DNA of 41,250 nucleotides from Streptomyces albidochromogenes (GTDB lineage: Bacteria > Actinomycetota > Actinomycetes > Streptomycetales > Streptomycetaceae), in the NCBI RefSeq assembly GCF_005981925.1, contig NZ_VBVX01000018.1, forward strand, positions 1 through 41,250, in the 5' to 3' direction. The position numbers and the translations under genes were made by a program. The notes below the pieces were generated by a model. The model did no database searches. It was given only the letters and a program-made list of their open reading frames with translations, and had not been told where the DNA came from. Shown here one piece after another: positions 6,566 to 14,459 of the stretch (within the stretch, counting starts at the first letter, position 1; each line of letters opens with the position of its first letter).

Positions 6566-8322
6566 ATCTCCAGCAACGCTACCTGCCACAGGGCGTTGGC
6601 TCCCCGGTTGGTCCGGTGGGTGTCGGGCGCCGCCAGCAGCTCGGCGACGTACGACTCGCGGAAGATCCCGCGCCGGCGGGCCTCCGGCGCGCACAGTGCC
6701 TCGCGCACCCGGTCGAGGACGGGCCCCGCCATGTGCCGGATCGCCGGGACCGGGAAGTACCCCTTCGGACGGTCGACGACCGTGTGCGGCAGCACCTGGC
6801 GCCCGACGTCCTTGAGCACTCCCTTGCCCCCTTGCGCGAGCTTGAGCTCGGGCGGACAGGCGGCGGCCAGCTCGACCAGCTCGTGGTCGAGGAACGGCAC
6901 CCGGGCCTCCAGGCCCCAGTCCATGGTCATGTTGTCGACGCGCTTGACCGGGTCGTCGATCATCATGACGTGGGTGTCCAGCCGCAGCGCCGCGTCGAGC
7001 GCGGTCTCCGCGCCGGGCACCGCCATGTGGTCACGTACGAAGTCACCCGAGACGTCGTGGTCCGCCAGCATGTGCGGTCGCAGCATCCGCGCGAGGTCGG
7101 CGTGCGGCCGGTCGAAGTACACGTCGGCGTACGTCCCGGGCTCCTGCTCCCGCTCCGCGGCCGCCATCCGCGCGTACCAGTGGTAGCCCGCGAAGACCTC
7201 GTCCGCGCCCTGGCCGCTCTGCACGACGCTCAGCTGCTTGGCGACCTGCTCCGACAGCAGGTGGAAGGCGACCGTGTCATGGCTGACCATGGGCTCGCTC
7301 ATGGCCTCGACCGCCCCGTCGAGCCCGGCCGACACCCGGTCGGAGGGGACCATGAGCTGGTGGTGGTCCGTGGCGAACTCCTTCGCCACGATGTCCGAGT
7401 AGGCGAACTCGTCGCCCTCCTCGCCGTTCTCGGACTCGAATCCGATGCTGAACGTGGCCAGGTCCGTCTGACCTTCCTCGGCCAGCAGCGCCACGATGAG
7501 GCTCGAGTCCAGGCCGCCCGACAGGAGTACGCCGACGGGGACGTCCGCGACCATCCGGCGGCGTACCGCCGTGCGCAGGGCGTCCCGCACCGCGTCCCGC
7601 CAGTCCGCCGCGTCCATGCCGGCGAAAGCGGGTCTGCGGGTGTACGACGGCTGCCAGTAGCAGCGGTCGTGGTGCCTGCCGTCGCGTTCCACGACCCGGA
7701 CGGTGGCCGGGGGGAGCTTGCGGACCCCGGCGAGCACGGTGCGCGGTGCGGCCACGGTGGCGTGCCAGCTCAGGTACTGGTGCAGGGCCTGTGGGTCGAG
7801 GGAGGTGTCCACCCCGCCGCCCGCGAGCAGGGCCGGGAGCGACGAGGCGAACCGCAGCCGGTTGGCGTCCTCGGCCAGGTACAGCGGCTTGATGCCCAGG
7901 CGGTCGCGGGCCAGCACGACGCGCCCGCTCTCGTGTTCGACCACGGCGAAGGCGAACATGCCGAGGAGGTGGTCGACACAGCTGGTGCCCCACTGGCGGT
8001 ACGCCTTGAGCAGCACCTCGGTGTCCGAGGTGGAGAAGAAGCGGTGCCCGAGGCCCTCCAGCTCCTTGCGCAGCTCCCGGTAGTTGTAGACGCAACCGTT
8101 GAAGACACCGGTGAGCCGGCTCTCCGCGTCGATCATGGGCTGCGCGCCGTGCTCGGACAGGTCGATGATCTTGAGTCTTCGGTGGCCGAGAGCCACCGCT
8201 CCCTGCGACCACAGCCCCCGCCCGTCCGGACCGCGCGCGGCCAGCCTGTCCGTCATACGTTCGACCCCCGCGATGTCGGGGCGCCCACCGTCGAACCGGA
8301 TCTCTCCGCTCAGCCCGCACAT
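6538..8322 (-). CDS. asnO: N-acetylglutaminylglutamine-type amidotransferase (asparagine synthase family)
   Basis: A 594-residue class II glutamine amidotransferase. It must start at the ATG at 8322, giving MCGLSGEIRFDGG with the nucleophilic Cys2; longer starts would bury it. The N-terminal glutaminase domain has RGPDGRGLWSQG, GHRRLKIIDLSEHGAQPM and FNGCVYNY. The C-terminal synthetase domain has the PP-loop LLSGGLDSS, SGQGADEVFAGY and LEARVPFLDHE. The glutaminase-domain wording matches the AsnO branch, which amidates N-acetylglutaminylglutamine to the osmoprotectant NAGGN, better than housekeeping AsnB. All catalytic motifs are intact. The usual partners (GNAT/ATP-grasp synthetase and M42 peptidase) are absent here; instead an S9 peptidase gene overlaps its end. 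Product identity is therefore uncertain. Confidence 0.82.
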   Translation of the reverse strand: MCGLSGEIRFDGGRPDIAGVERMTDRLAARGPDGRGLWSQGAVALGHRRLKIIDLSEHGAQPMIDAESRLTGVFNGCVYNYRELRKELEGLGHRFFSTSDTEVLLKAYRQWGTSCVDHLLGMFAFAVVEHESGRVVLARDRLGIKPLYLAEDANRLRFASSLPALLAGGGVDTSLDPQALHQYLSWHATVAAPRTVLAGVRKLPPATVRVVERDGRHHDRCYWQPSYTRRPAFAGMDAADWRDAVRDALRTAVRRRMVADVPVGVLLSGGLDSSLIVALLAEEGQTDLATFSIGFESENGEEGDEFAYSDIVAKEFATDHHQLMVPSDRVSAGLDGAVEAMSEPMVSHDTVAFHLLSEQVAKQLSVVQSGQGADEVFAGYHWYARMAAAEREQEPGTYADVYFDRPHADLARMLRPHMLADHDVSGDFVRDHMAVPGAETALDAALRLDTHVMMIDDPVKRVDNMTMDWGLEARVPFLDHELVELAAACPPELKLAQGGKGVLKDVGRQVLPHTVVDRPKGYFPVPAIRHMAGPVLDRVREALCAPEARRRGIFRESYVAELLAAPDTHRTNRGANALWQVALLEIWLQTHSIS

Positions 8323-8540
8323 ACGGCACCACCCGGGTCGGCGACGGGCCATGGATCAGAAGTACTCAAGGTCCTCTCCTCACAGATGCGCCGGACTGCC
8401 CCCTACGGGTTCCCCAAGACTGACCACACATGTCACACACGCAACATTCTGGGGTCGGCCGGCGGTGTCCGCGCGGTCGCGGCGGCAGCGGGACGGGGAG
8501 CCCGTGCGCGCCGAGCCGCGGGACCTCCGTCGGTGAAGGA

Positions 8541-9098
8541 TCACCGCCGGGCGGACGCGTCGCCGGCGTTCTCCTCGCACACGGGGCAACGCTCCCGGCC
8601 GTCCCACGCGGTCCAGCCGAAGACGGCGGGGGACAGCGACCGGCCCTCCAGTTCGTCACGGACCGCGACGCGGTAGGCCCACACCGCGTCGAGGTAGGGG
8701 TGGTAGACGTCGTGGAACGCGGGCGACGTGTCGCGCGCGCCCCCGGCGACCACACCGCGCAGCGCACGCAGTTGCTCGAACATCGACTGGCCCGCACCGG
8801 CGACCGTGGCGGCGGCGTCGATGTACAGCCGCTCACGTATCTCGTAGAGCCCGGCGTCGACCAGGGCGGCACGGCTGGCCGCTTCCAGGTCCGCGACGCC
8901 CTCGGGCGAGTGCGCGAGCCCGCGCAACCGGGTGTGGGCGGTGCCGGCGGCGGTGATGAACTCGATGTACACCTCGCGCCGCCGCGATCCCAGGCCGCGG
9001 TCGTCCTCGTGGCGCGTACGCAGCTGGTCGGCCAGTACGGTGCCGGATATCGCGATCACCGCGCCGCCGAGCGTCGCGACCAGCGTCCCCCACTCCAC
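8541..9098 (-). CDS. Membrane-anchored hypothetical protein, 185 aa
   Basis: The first 30 residues (EWGTLVATLGGAVIAISGTVLA) form one N-terminal membrane helix, followed by a long, mostly helical cytosolic part with a likely coiled region (RTRHEDDRG to about residue 150). The end carries a CPVCEENAG motif, a possible half zinc site. The GTG at 9098 is preceded by a run of six G five bases upstream; the upstream in-frame sequence is compositionally poor. It resembles widespread Streptomyces hypothetical proteins with this layout, but I cannot name a function. It is divergent from the bL37 gene and follows asnO in the opposite gene order, with 218 bases between. Confidence 0.65.
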   Translation of the reverse strand: MEWGTLVATLGGAVIAISGTVLADQLRTRHEDDRGLGSRRREVYIEFITAAGTAHTRLRGLAHSPEGVADLEAASRAALVDAGLYEIRERLYIDAAATVAGAGQSMFEQLRALRGVVAGGARDTSPAFHDVYHPYLDAVWAYRVAVRDELEGRSLSPAVFGWTAWDGRERCPVCEENAGDASARR

Positions 9099-9285
9099 GA
9101 GAACCCCCCAATTGCCCGCCGGTGGAGGGACCGTAGCATCAGCCGGCCTCGGTCCGGCCGCGCGGGCGGTGCCGACCGCTGCCGGCTGCCGCACCGCTGA
9201 GGCCGTTCGGCCCGCCTGCTCGAGGCCCCGGTGCGCCCGGTCTTCACCCGTGCGGTCGCCGACGTCTCGCCGGTGGGGAGCAGGC

Positions 9286-9354
9286 ATGGGACGTTGGCCG
9301 AGGCAAGGCAACGCGTTGCAAGGGAGCAGGCATGTCATCGAAGCGACGTCGTAA
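9286..9354 (+). other. Possible upstream reading frame overlapping the bL37 gene
   Basis: A 22-codon frame starts at an ATG preceded by the same GGGAGCAGGC that precedes the bL37 start 46 bases downstream. It runs in another frame and ends at TAA (9352-9354) inside the bL37 gene. The 13-base unit GGGAGCAGGCATG occurs at 9276-9288 and 9322-9334. It could be a regulatory leader or merely a duplicated ribosome binding site. Confidence 0.3.
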
Positions 9355-9409
9355 GAAGAGGGCTCGTCGTAAGCACGGGGCCAATCACGGCAAGCGGCCC
9401 CAGTGCTGA
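9332..9409 (+). CDS. Ribosomal protein bL37 (25 aa)
   Basis: The peptide begins MSSKRRRKKRARRKHGANHG and ends KRPQC. The very basic start and the ANHGKRP tail match the small actinobacterial ribosomal protein bL37, first placed in mycobacterial ribosome structures and missed in many annotations because of its size. It binds the large subunit rRNA. The ATG has GGGAG five bases upstream. Several codons (CGT for Arg, AAG for Lys) suit a highly expressed ribosomal gene. It stands alone, divergent from the 185-residue hypothetical gene. A long inverted repeat follows the stop. The final Cys is unusual compared with the variants I recall. Confidence 0.85.
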   Translation: MSSKRRRKKRARRKHGANHGKRPQC

Positions 9410-9748
9410 CCGGGGGCTGCCCGGATTCCGCCCCACGGCATCCCCGCCGGCGCCCCGTCGGCTGACCGGGGGCCGGCGGCGGAAGCCGGGCAGCCCTCCG
9501 CCTCGAGCGCCCGTGCCGCCTTGACGGCGGCGGCCGACGAGGCCGGGGCAGGGCGCTTCTTTCGCATGCGGCGGGCATGATGAATATGACCGGCGAGATG
9601 GAAAGAAGCGGCGGCCGAGTCCCATCGCGTGACCAGGCCGCGATGGGGGTCGAAAGCGGTGCGGAAAGTGGCGGCGCAGAAGTTCAGGATTCCGGCGGCG
9701 GTGGACGGAGCTCCTCGTCCACACGCTGCTCACCGTGCGTGATGTCGG
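9410..9748. other. Gap between bL37 and the amidinotransferase gene
   Basis: The first third holds a large imperfect inverted repeat (separate entry). The rest (about 9500-9748) includes a less GC-rich patch around 9577-9600 and probably the promoter of the amidinotransferase gene. A minus-strand frame at 9385-9567 (60 codons, starting MRKKRPAPASS) has fairly good third-position G/C but no ribosome binding site, and it overlaps the end of bL37 and the whole hairpin; I do not call it. Confidence 0.5.
9414..9496. terminator. Large inverted repeat after bL37, probable terminator
   Basis: Two 19-base arms (9414-9432 and 9478-9496) pair with one mismatch around a 45-base loop. Overlapping them is a 13-base direct repeat GCTGACCGGGGGC (9405-9417 and 9461-9473); its first copy contains the bL37 stop codon. 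Position just after the stop suggests a terminator, but the large loop and the direct repeat hint at a duplication followed by inversion. Confidence 0.5.
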
Positions 9749-10870
9749 GTGTCAACGGTCATGGTTCGCGAACGTCCCGACGCCGAGGCTCTCGTTTCGC
9801 CGGTCAGCTCGCACAACGAGTGGGATCCGCTGGAGGAGATCATCGTAGGGCGGCTCGAAGGAGCGACGTTCCCGTCGAGTCATCCGGTTGTCTCCTGCAA
9901 CATTCCGCCCTGGGCGGCTCGGATAGAAGGGCTGGCCGCCGGTCTTCGGTATCCCCGCACGCTGATCGAACCAGCGCGGTACGAGCTCGATCGGTTCATC
10001 GCTCTCCTGCGATCCCTCGGCGTCACGGTCACGCGCCCGGAGGCGGTCGACCACAGGAGACGCTTCGCGACCCCCGACTGGTCGTCGCGCGGATTCTGCA
10101 ATTCCTGCCCGCGCGACAGCATGCTCGTGATCGGTGACGAGATCATCGAGACCCCGATGGCATGGCCGTCCCGCTACTTCGAGACGCATTCCTACCGCGC
10201 GCTCCTCAAGGACTACTTCCGGCGCGGGGCACGCTGGACGGCGGCGCCGAAGCCGCAGCTCACGGACGCGCTGTTCGAGACGGACTTCCGCGTCCCCGAA
10301 GCCGGTGAGCCCATGCGCTACATCCTCACCGAGTTCGAGCCCGTGTTCGACGCGGCGGATTTCGCGCGAGCGGGACGCGACCTCTTCGTCACGCGGAGCA
10401 ACGTCACCAATCGCATGGGCATCGAGTGGCTCCGCCGGCACCTCGGTCCCGGCTATCGCATCCACGAGATCGAGAGCCGTTGCCGCACCCCGATGCACAT
10501 CGACACCACGTTCGTCCTGCTGGCCCCCGGCAAGGTGCTGGTCAATCCCGAATACGTCGACGTCGACCGCCTGCCCGGCATCCTGAATTCATGGGACGCT
10601 CTTGTCGCGCCCGAGCCCACGCCGATCGATGAGCGCCTGCTGAGAATCACCTCCATGTGCGGGAAGTGGCTCAGCATGAACGTTCTCATGATCGACGAAA
10701 AAAGGGTCATCGCGGAGCGGCATCACACCAACCTGCTGCGCGCGCTCGAACAATGGGGCTTCGAGCCGATCCCCTGCGATCTGCTCCATTACGCGCCGTT
10801 CGGCGGTTCATTCCACTGCGCGACGCTCGACATCCGGCGCCGAGGCGCGCTGGAGTGCTACTTCCCGTGA
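9749..10870 (+). CDS. Glycine amidinotransferase-like amidinotransferase
   Basis: A 373-residue relative of arginine:glycine amidinotransferase, which moves an amidino group from arginine to an amine. Similarity to the animal enzyme runs end to end: SHNEWDPLEEIIVGR, PRDSMLVIGDEIIETPMAW, EFEPVFDAADFARAGRD, RRHLGPGYRIH, KWLSMNVLMIDEKRV. The catalytic residues are present: Asp201 (FDAADF), His250 (TPMHIDTTF) and Cys357 (GGSFHCATLD). The residue before PMH is Thr, where human AGAT has Asn300, so the acceptor may not be glycine. GTG 9749 is used here; ATG 9761 is an alternative, and neither has a strong ribosome binding site. By eye, about a quarter of its early codons end in A/T, well above its neighbours, suggesting acquisition by transfer. 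No biosynthetic partners adjoin it. Confidence 0.88.
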   Translation: MSTVMVRERPDAEALVSPVSSHNEWDPLEEIIVGRLEGATFPSSHPVVSCNIPPWAARIEGLAAGLRYPRTLIEPARYELDRFIALLRSLGVTVTRPEAVDHRRRFATPDWSSRGFCNSCPRDSMLVIGDEIIETPMAWPSRYFETHSYRALLKDYFRRGARWTAAPKPQLTDALFETDFRVPEAGEPMRYILTEFEPVFDAADFARAGRDLFVTRSNVTNRMGIEWLRRHLGPGYRIHEIESRCRTPMHIDTTFVLLAPGKVLVNPEYVDVDRLPGILNSWDALVAPEPTPIDERLLRITSMCGKWLSMNVLMIDEKRVIAERHHTNLLRALEQWGFEPIPCDLLHYAPFGGSFHCATLDIRRRGALECYFP

Positions 10871-11043
10871 GCCTCGTACCGGTCTCGCCGCGGGTGCGCG
10901 GTGGGTTTGGGTGACGTCCCCGGGGAACTCGCGTGGCGTGTGGTGACGGTGACAACCGCGGACCTCGCGGGGCGGCGTCGGCCGGAGTTCCCGGCTCCTC
11001 TCCGCATCCGCACCCGGGAGAGCGGCCAGGGAGTGACAGCGGT

Positions 11044-11721
11044 ATGACCCTTTCGATCGCGGAACAGAGCATTCAGGATCTCGGCGGCGAAGCCAGCGTG
11101 CTGGCACGTCAGCGGCGTGACCACGCCGAGCTCGATCGCCTCATGAACCGCTACGAGTCCGGCACGCGGTCACGGGCCGAGCGCGCGCAGACGCTGAAGG
11201 AGATCGTCCAGTTGACCTTCAGCCATGCCTTCGCCGAAGAAGTCGTGCTGTGGCCCGCCCTGCGGCGTCTAGCCCCTGACGGGGAAGAACTCACTTCCCG
11301 GGTGGAGGAGGAGCACCAGGAGATCAACGATCTCTTTGCCGAGATCGGGCGTACGGATCCCGCTGATCCCCGGCACGACCGGCTGGTCGGCCAGGCGTTC
11401 GCGCTGATCCGGCAGGACATACGCGACGAGGAGGACCTCCTGCTGCCTCGCCTGCAGGAGGCGCTGGACCGCGCGGGCCTGCGCAGGCTGGGATCGACAT
11501 GGGAGACCGTACGCCGTACGGCTCCCACCCACCCCCATCCTGGTGTGCCGCGCCGGCCCCCCGGCAACGCTGTGGCCGGTGTGCCGCTCAGTGCCGTCGA
11601 CCGGGCCCGTGACCTCCTGCCCTCCGACACCCGCGCGCCGAACGGCAGGAGGGTGGCGGGAGCGGCGGCCGCGGTGCTCGCCGCCTGGCTGATCGCCGCG
11701 GCGGCCCGGCGCCGGCACTGA
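11044..11721 (+). CDS. Hemerythrin HHE-domain protein with C-terminal hydrophobic tail
   Basis: A 225-residue protein. Residues about 20-145 form a four-helix HHE bundle with the di-iron ligand pattern RDHAELDRLM, FSHAFAEEVVLWPAL, EEEHQEINDLF and RDEEDLLLPRL. Such domains bind oxygen, NO or act as iron/oxidant sensors. A Pro-rich linker (THPHPGVPRRPPG) leads to a hydrophobic C-terminus (VAGAAAAVLAAWLIAAAARRRH), probably one membrane helix, so the bundle would face the cytosol on the membrane. The ATG at 11044 has a GGGAG-like site about 10 bases upstream. It converges with the phosphotransferase gene. Role inferred as oxygen or stress related. Confidence 0.85.
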   Translation: MTLSIAEQSIQDLGGEASVLARQRRDHAELDRLMNRYESGTRSRAERAQTLKEIVQLTFSHAFAEEVVLWPALRRLAPDGEELTSRVEEEHQEINDLFAEIGRTDPADPRHDRLVGQAFALIRQDIRDEEDLLLPRLQEALDRAGLRRLGSTWETVRRTAPTHPHPGVPRRPPGNAVAGVPLSAVDRARDLLPSDTRAPNGRRVAGAAAAVLAAWLIAAAARRRH

Positions 11722-11862
11722 ACCGGCGCGCGGTGCCCTCGCCGGCCGCTGAACCGTGCTCGGCGTGCGGTTCGAGACGCGTGACCTGCCCCGGACACAG
11801 GCGGCGAAGGCGTGTCGGATGGTGCTTTAACACCGCCCGGCCTTACGGCTGTTGTGCCGGCG

Positions 11863-12900
11863 TCAGGCGTCAGGGGGCCGCTGTGCCGGTACGGGCCGAA
11901 GGGCGGGCCAGCGCCTGAGCAGGGCCTGGCGCATGCCGGCCGCCAGCCCGCTCACACCGTTCATGGCGGGGTGGCCGGCGGCCGTCCCACTGACGACGCC
12001 CAGCCGGTGGACGAGCCGTTGCCGGGCGGTCGCGGTGCCCCACGTCCAGTCCTGGTCCGGGATCCGGGCCAGGTGGTCGGTGCTTTCGCGGCGTGCCCGC
12101 TCGACCAGCGCGTCACCGCGGATCAGCCAGCCCGCGCACGAGTCGGCGAGGCCCTCCTCGAGGTCGGATCCGGTCGCGCCGCGCCACGCGGCGCGGTAGG
12201 CGCGTTCCGCCCGTTCCAGCAGCGGCACGGACGCCGACGTGACACACCAGCAGGTCGGGAAGCCGATGCGCAGATAGGCCAGCTCCATCAAGCCGCTGCC
12301 CAGCGACGCCTGTTCGAAGTCGATGAACCTGACGCCCCTGTCGGTGTGGAGGTCGTTCCCCGGGCAGGGGTCTCCGTGGAGAAGGGCGTGGCCGGGGGCC
12401 CGGGCGAGACGGTCCACGAGGTCACCGAGTTCGCCGGGAACGCCGGGCGGGACAGGGACGTGGAGGTCCGCCGCCAGCTTGAGGAAAGAAGCGATGTCGG
12501 CCTGGTCCGGGCCCTGCCACCGGGGGAGTGCTCCGGTGTCCTGCGGACGGGCGGTGGCATGCAGCCGGGCCAGCGAGGCGGCGTAGGCGACGATCCAGTC
12601 GGGGGAGGGGCGCCGGTGTTCCAGATGCTCCAGTACGAGCACCCGTTCACCGGGGTCGGTGGCCAGCAGGGCGGGTACCACGGGCGTTTCGGCTCGGGCC
12701 GCGATCCGCAGGGCGGCCACCTCGCGGGCGTACCGCTCGTCGGCGTCCGGGCCGTCCACGAGCTGCTTCACCACCGCCAGGGTCCGCGGCAGTTCGACAC
12801 GCCATACCCGCGAGCGGGGGCTGCTTTCCAGCACGCGAGCGCTCCTGGGGGATCCCAGCCCGGCCCATAACCCGTTCCCGAACGTCATTCCCGGCACCAT
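11863..12900 (-). CDS. Aminoglycoside phosphotransferase (APH) family kinase-like protein
   Basis: A 345-residue APH/choline-kinase fold. The N-lobe has VWRVELPRTLAVVKQLVD with the ATP-binding Lys and AREVAALRIAAR with the partner Glu. The catalytic loop is HGDPCPGN (the HGDxxxxN motif), and the metal site is RFIDFEQAS, with DFE in place of the usual DxD. The middle is less conserved (DWIVAYAASLARLH). It phosphorylates an unknown small molecule; annotation as a resistance gene would be unsafe because most Streptomyces homologues are uncharacterised. The ATG at 12900 has GAGGA about seven bases upstream. It is divergent from the secreted phosphatase gene. Confidence 0.8.
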   Translation of the reverse strand: MVPGMTFGNGLWAGLGSPRSARVLESSPRSRVWRVELPRTLAVVKQLVDGPDADERYAREVAALRIAARAETPVVPALLATDPGERVLVLEHLEHRRPSPDWIVAYAASLARLHATARPQDTGALPRWQGPDQADIASFLKLAADLHVPVPPGVPGELGDLVDRLARAPGHALLHGDPCPGNDLHTDRGVRFIDFEQASLGSGLMELAYLRIGFPTCWCVTSASVPLLERAERAYRAAWRGATGSDLEEGLADSCAGWLIRGDALVERARRESTDHLARIPDQDWTWGTATARQRLVHRLGVVSGTAAGHPAMNGVSGLAAGMRQALLRRWPALRPVPAQRPPDA

Positions 12901-13085
12901 GCGCTCATCCTCGCACGCGCCCGAAACGCCCAGGCGGGCCACGGCGGCCCGCCCCGGCCCGCCTCTCCTCGGTGGAGGAGGGCCGGCGGGGCGGGGGCGT
13001 TCTCGCACGGAAGAATCATGCTACCGACCAGTAGATAGAAGGCGGCCGACCGCTCATTCTGGGTCGTGGACATGTCACTCAAAGG

Positions 13086-13101
13086 CTTGTGGCCCCACAA
13101 G
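13086..13101. promoter_or_regulatory. Short inverted repeat upstream of the phosphatase gene
   Basis: Perfect seven-base arms CTTGTGG and CCACAAG with a CC between, about 45 bases before the phosphatase start. It could be an operator or an mRNA hairpin. No PHO-box-like direct repeat of GTTCACC type is obvious nearby. Confidence 0.35.
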
Positions 13102-13145
13102 GGCGAGCCTCCCGTGAACCGTGATCCCAAGGAGCGAAACCCCCC

Positions 13146-13826
13146 ATGCGTGTATGCAGATGGAGAAGCAGAGCCGCCGCGTCCGTGACCGCGGTGGTCC
13201 TCACGGCGGCCACGATGATCGCGTCAACCGCCCCCTCGGCCGCTTCGGCTCCCGCTCAGAGCCCCGCGGTCCGCACCCACTCCGCCGCCGCCCCGCCCCA
13301 ACGCCCGGACGCAGAAGCGCGGTTGTCGAGCGTGGACTACGCCACCTGGCAGCGCGATGTGGCCGCTGTCGTCGCCACGGCCCGCCCGTACATCGAGCAG
13401 CGCACCTCGGGCTCCTCCGACGAGAAGCGCGCCCTCGTCCTCGACATCGACAACACCTCCCTGGAGACGGACTTCCACGCCTTCTGGCAGTACCCGACTC
13501 CGGCGGTCAAGCCGATCCTCGACCTCGCTCGTTTCGCGGCCTCGCGGGACGTGGACGTGTTCTTCGTGACCGCTCGGCCCGGCATCATCGAGTCGCTCAC
13601 CGAGTACAACCTGCGCAAGGTCGGCTATCCGGTCTCCGAGGTGCACACGCGCAGCCTTCCCGACCTCTTCGAGGAGGTCAGCGCGTACAAGACCGACATG
13701 CGGGCGGACATCGAGGAAGACGGCTACACCATCATCGCCAACATCGGCAACCGCAGCAGCGACCTGGTGGGCGGGCACGCCGAGAGGACGTTCAAACTGC
13801 CCGACTACGGCGGCCAGTTGTCGTGA
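13146..13826 (+). CDS. Secreted HAD-family (class B-like) acid phosphatase
   Basis: A 226-residue exported protein. The N-terminus (MRVCRWRSRA, then a hydrophobic VTAVVLTAATMIA and small residues ASAPA) is a signal peptide with likely cleavage near residue 36-38. The HAD motifs are present: LVLDIDNTSLET with Asp100 and Asp102, VFFVTARPG with the motif-II Thr, YKTDMRADIEE with the motif-III Lys region, and ANIGNRSSDL as the acid motif. Such enzymes release phosphate from organic phosphomonoesters outside the cell. The start has AAGGAG about ten bases upstream (13131-13136). A good hairpin follows the stop. Substrate range unknown. Confidence 0.88.
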   Translation: MRVCRWRSRAAASVTAVVLTAATMIASTAPSAASAPAQSPAVRTHSAAAPPQRPDAEARLSSVDYATWQRDVAAVVATARPYIEQRTSGSSDEKRALVLDIDNTSLETDFHAFWQYPTPAVKPILDLARFAASRDVDVFFVTARPGIIESLTEYNLRKVGYPVSEVHTRSLPDLFEEVSAYKTDMRADIEEDGYTIIANIGNRSSDLVGGHAERTFKLPDYGGQLS

Positions 13827-13860
13827 TCCCACCGGGCGGCGGCTTCGCCGCGTGACCGGC

Positions 13861-13892
13861 CGGGCCCGCCGCCGTACAGGTGTGCGGGCCCG
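13861..13892. terminator. Hairpin terminator between convergent genes
   Basis: Perfect nine-base arms CGGGCCCGC / GCGGGCCCG around a 14-base loop, placed between the phosphatase and PPOX gene ends. It could serve both strands. Confidence 0.65.
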
Positions 13893-13937
13893 TGCCGACC
13901 GCCGCGGGGCTCCGGGGTGCGGTCGGGCGCGCAGGCT

Positions 13938-14357
13938 TCATCCGGGCTGCCGGGTGTCCTTCAGGGCGCCCCAGCCGTGCCAGCGGTCGATCTCGATCCA
14001 GGCGCTGACCCGGCGGCGGTCGCGCGACGTGTACGGCCTGCCGAGGTAGTGCCGCGACAGGCGGTCGATGTCCGCGAGCCCCTCGTCCCCGGCGAGTTCG
14101 GTGACGCGTCCGACGATGCTGATGTGGGTGTACCAGTCGCCCTCGGCCAGCACCGTGAGGGACACCCGCGGGTCGTTGCGCACGTGCTCCAGACGCTTGC
14201 GCCCCTCGTCCATGTTGACCAGGACCCGGCCGTCGTCCCAGAGGTACCAGGTGGCCGTCGACACCGGTTGCCCGTCCGGGCGCAGGGTCGAGATCACGGC
14301 CGGATTGGGCTTCGTCAGCATCGCGATCACCTCGCCGGGCAGCGGCGGTTTCGACAC
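13938..14357 (-). CDS. PPOX-class (F420/FMN) split-barrel oxidoreductase
   Basis: A 139-residue flavin/deazaflavin-binding split barrel: AVISTLRPDGQPVSTATWYLWDDGRVLVN, EGRKRLEHVRNDPRVSLTV and WYTHISIVGRVTE are the usual strand-helix-strand signature of the pyridoxamine-oxidase-like superfamily. The TLRPDGQP.STATWY pattern is typical of actinobacterial F420-dependent members that reduce quinones or heterocycles, but cofactor choice cannot be read with certainty. GTG at 14357 has AGGAGG five bases upstream. It lies downstream of the PaaX/GNAT pair's opposite end and probably has its own promoter, since 102 bases separate it from the PaaX-like gene's stop. Confidence 0.85.
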   Translation of the reverse strand: MSKPPLPGEVIAMLTKPNPAVISTLRPDGQPVSTATWYLWDDGRVLVNMDEGRKRLEHVRNDPRVSLTVLAEGDWYTHISIVGRVTELAGDEGLADIDRLSRHYLGRPYTSRDRRRVSAWIEIDRWHGWGALKDTRQPG

Positions 14358-14459
14358 GGGCTCCTCCTGACGCGAAAGACGTGACCTCTGCGGCTGATCG
14401 CGGAGTGCGGAAGTGCTCACACGTACGCACTGTTGCACGTTCCGGCGGGCGACGCCCGG

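Noticed and set aside
4232..7186. Very long plus-strand frame opposite the S9 peptidase and amidotransferase genes
   Set aside because: Typical antisense shadow in high-GC DNA; no domain is recognisable, while both minus-strand genes have complete catalytic motifs.
9385..9567. Minus-strand 60-codon frame starting MRKKRPAPASS
   Set aside because: Third positions are fairly G/C-rich, but there is no ribosome binding site. It overlaps the bL37 gene end and the whole inverted repeat, and matches nothing I know.
10902..10926. GTTTG...GGGAAC resembling a sigma-B-type promoter before the hemerythrin gene
   Set aside because: The -10 differs from GGGTAC, and such matches are frequent by chance in GC-rich DNA.
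11733..11918. Cys-rich plus-strand frame (PCSACGSRRVTCPGH...) between hemerythrin and kinase genes
   Set aside because: The CxxC pattern looks zinc-finger-like, but the frame overlaps the end of the opposite kinase gene, lacks a start with a ribosome binding site, and the second half is antisense-like.
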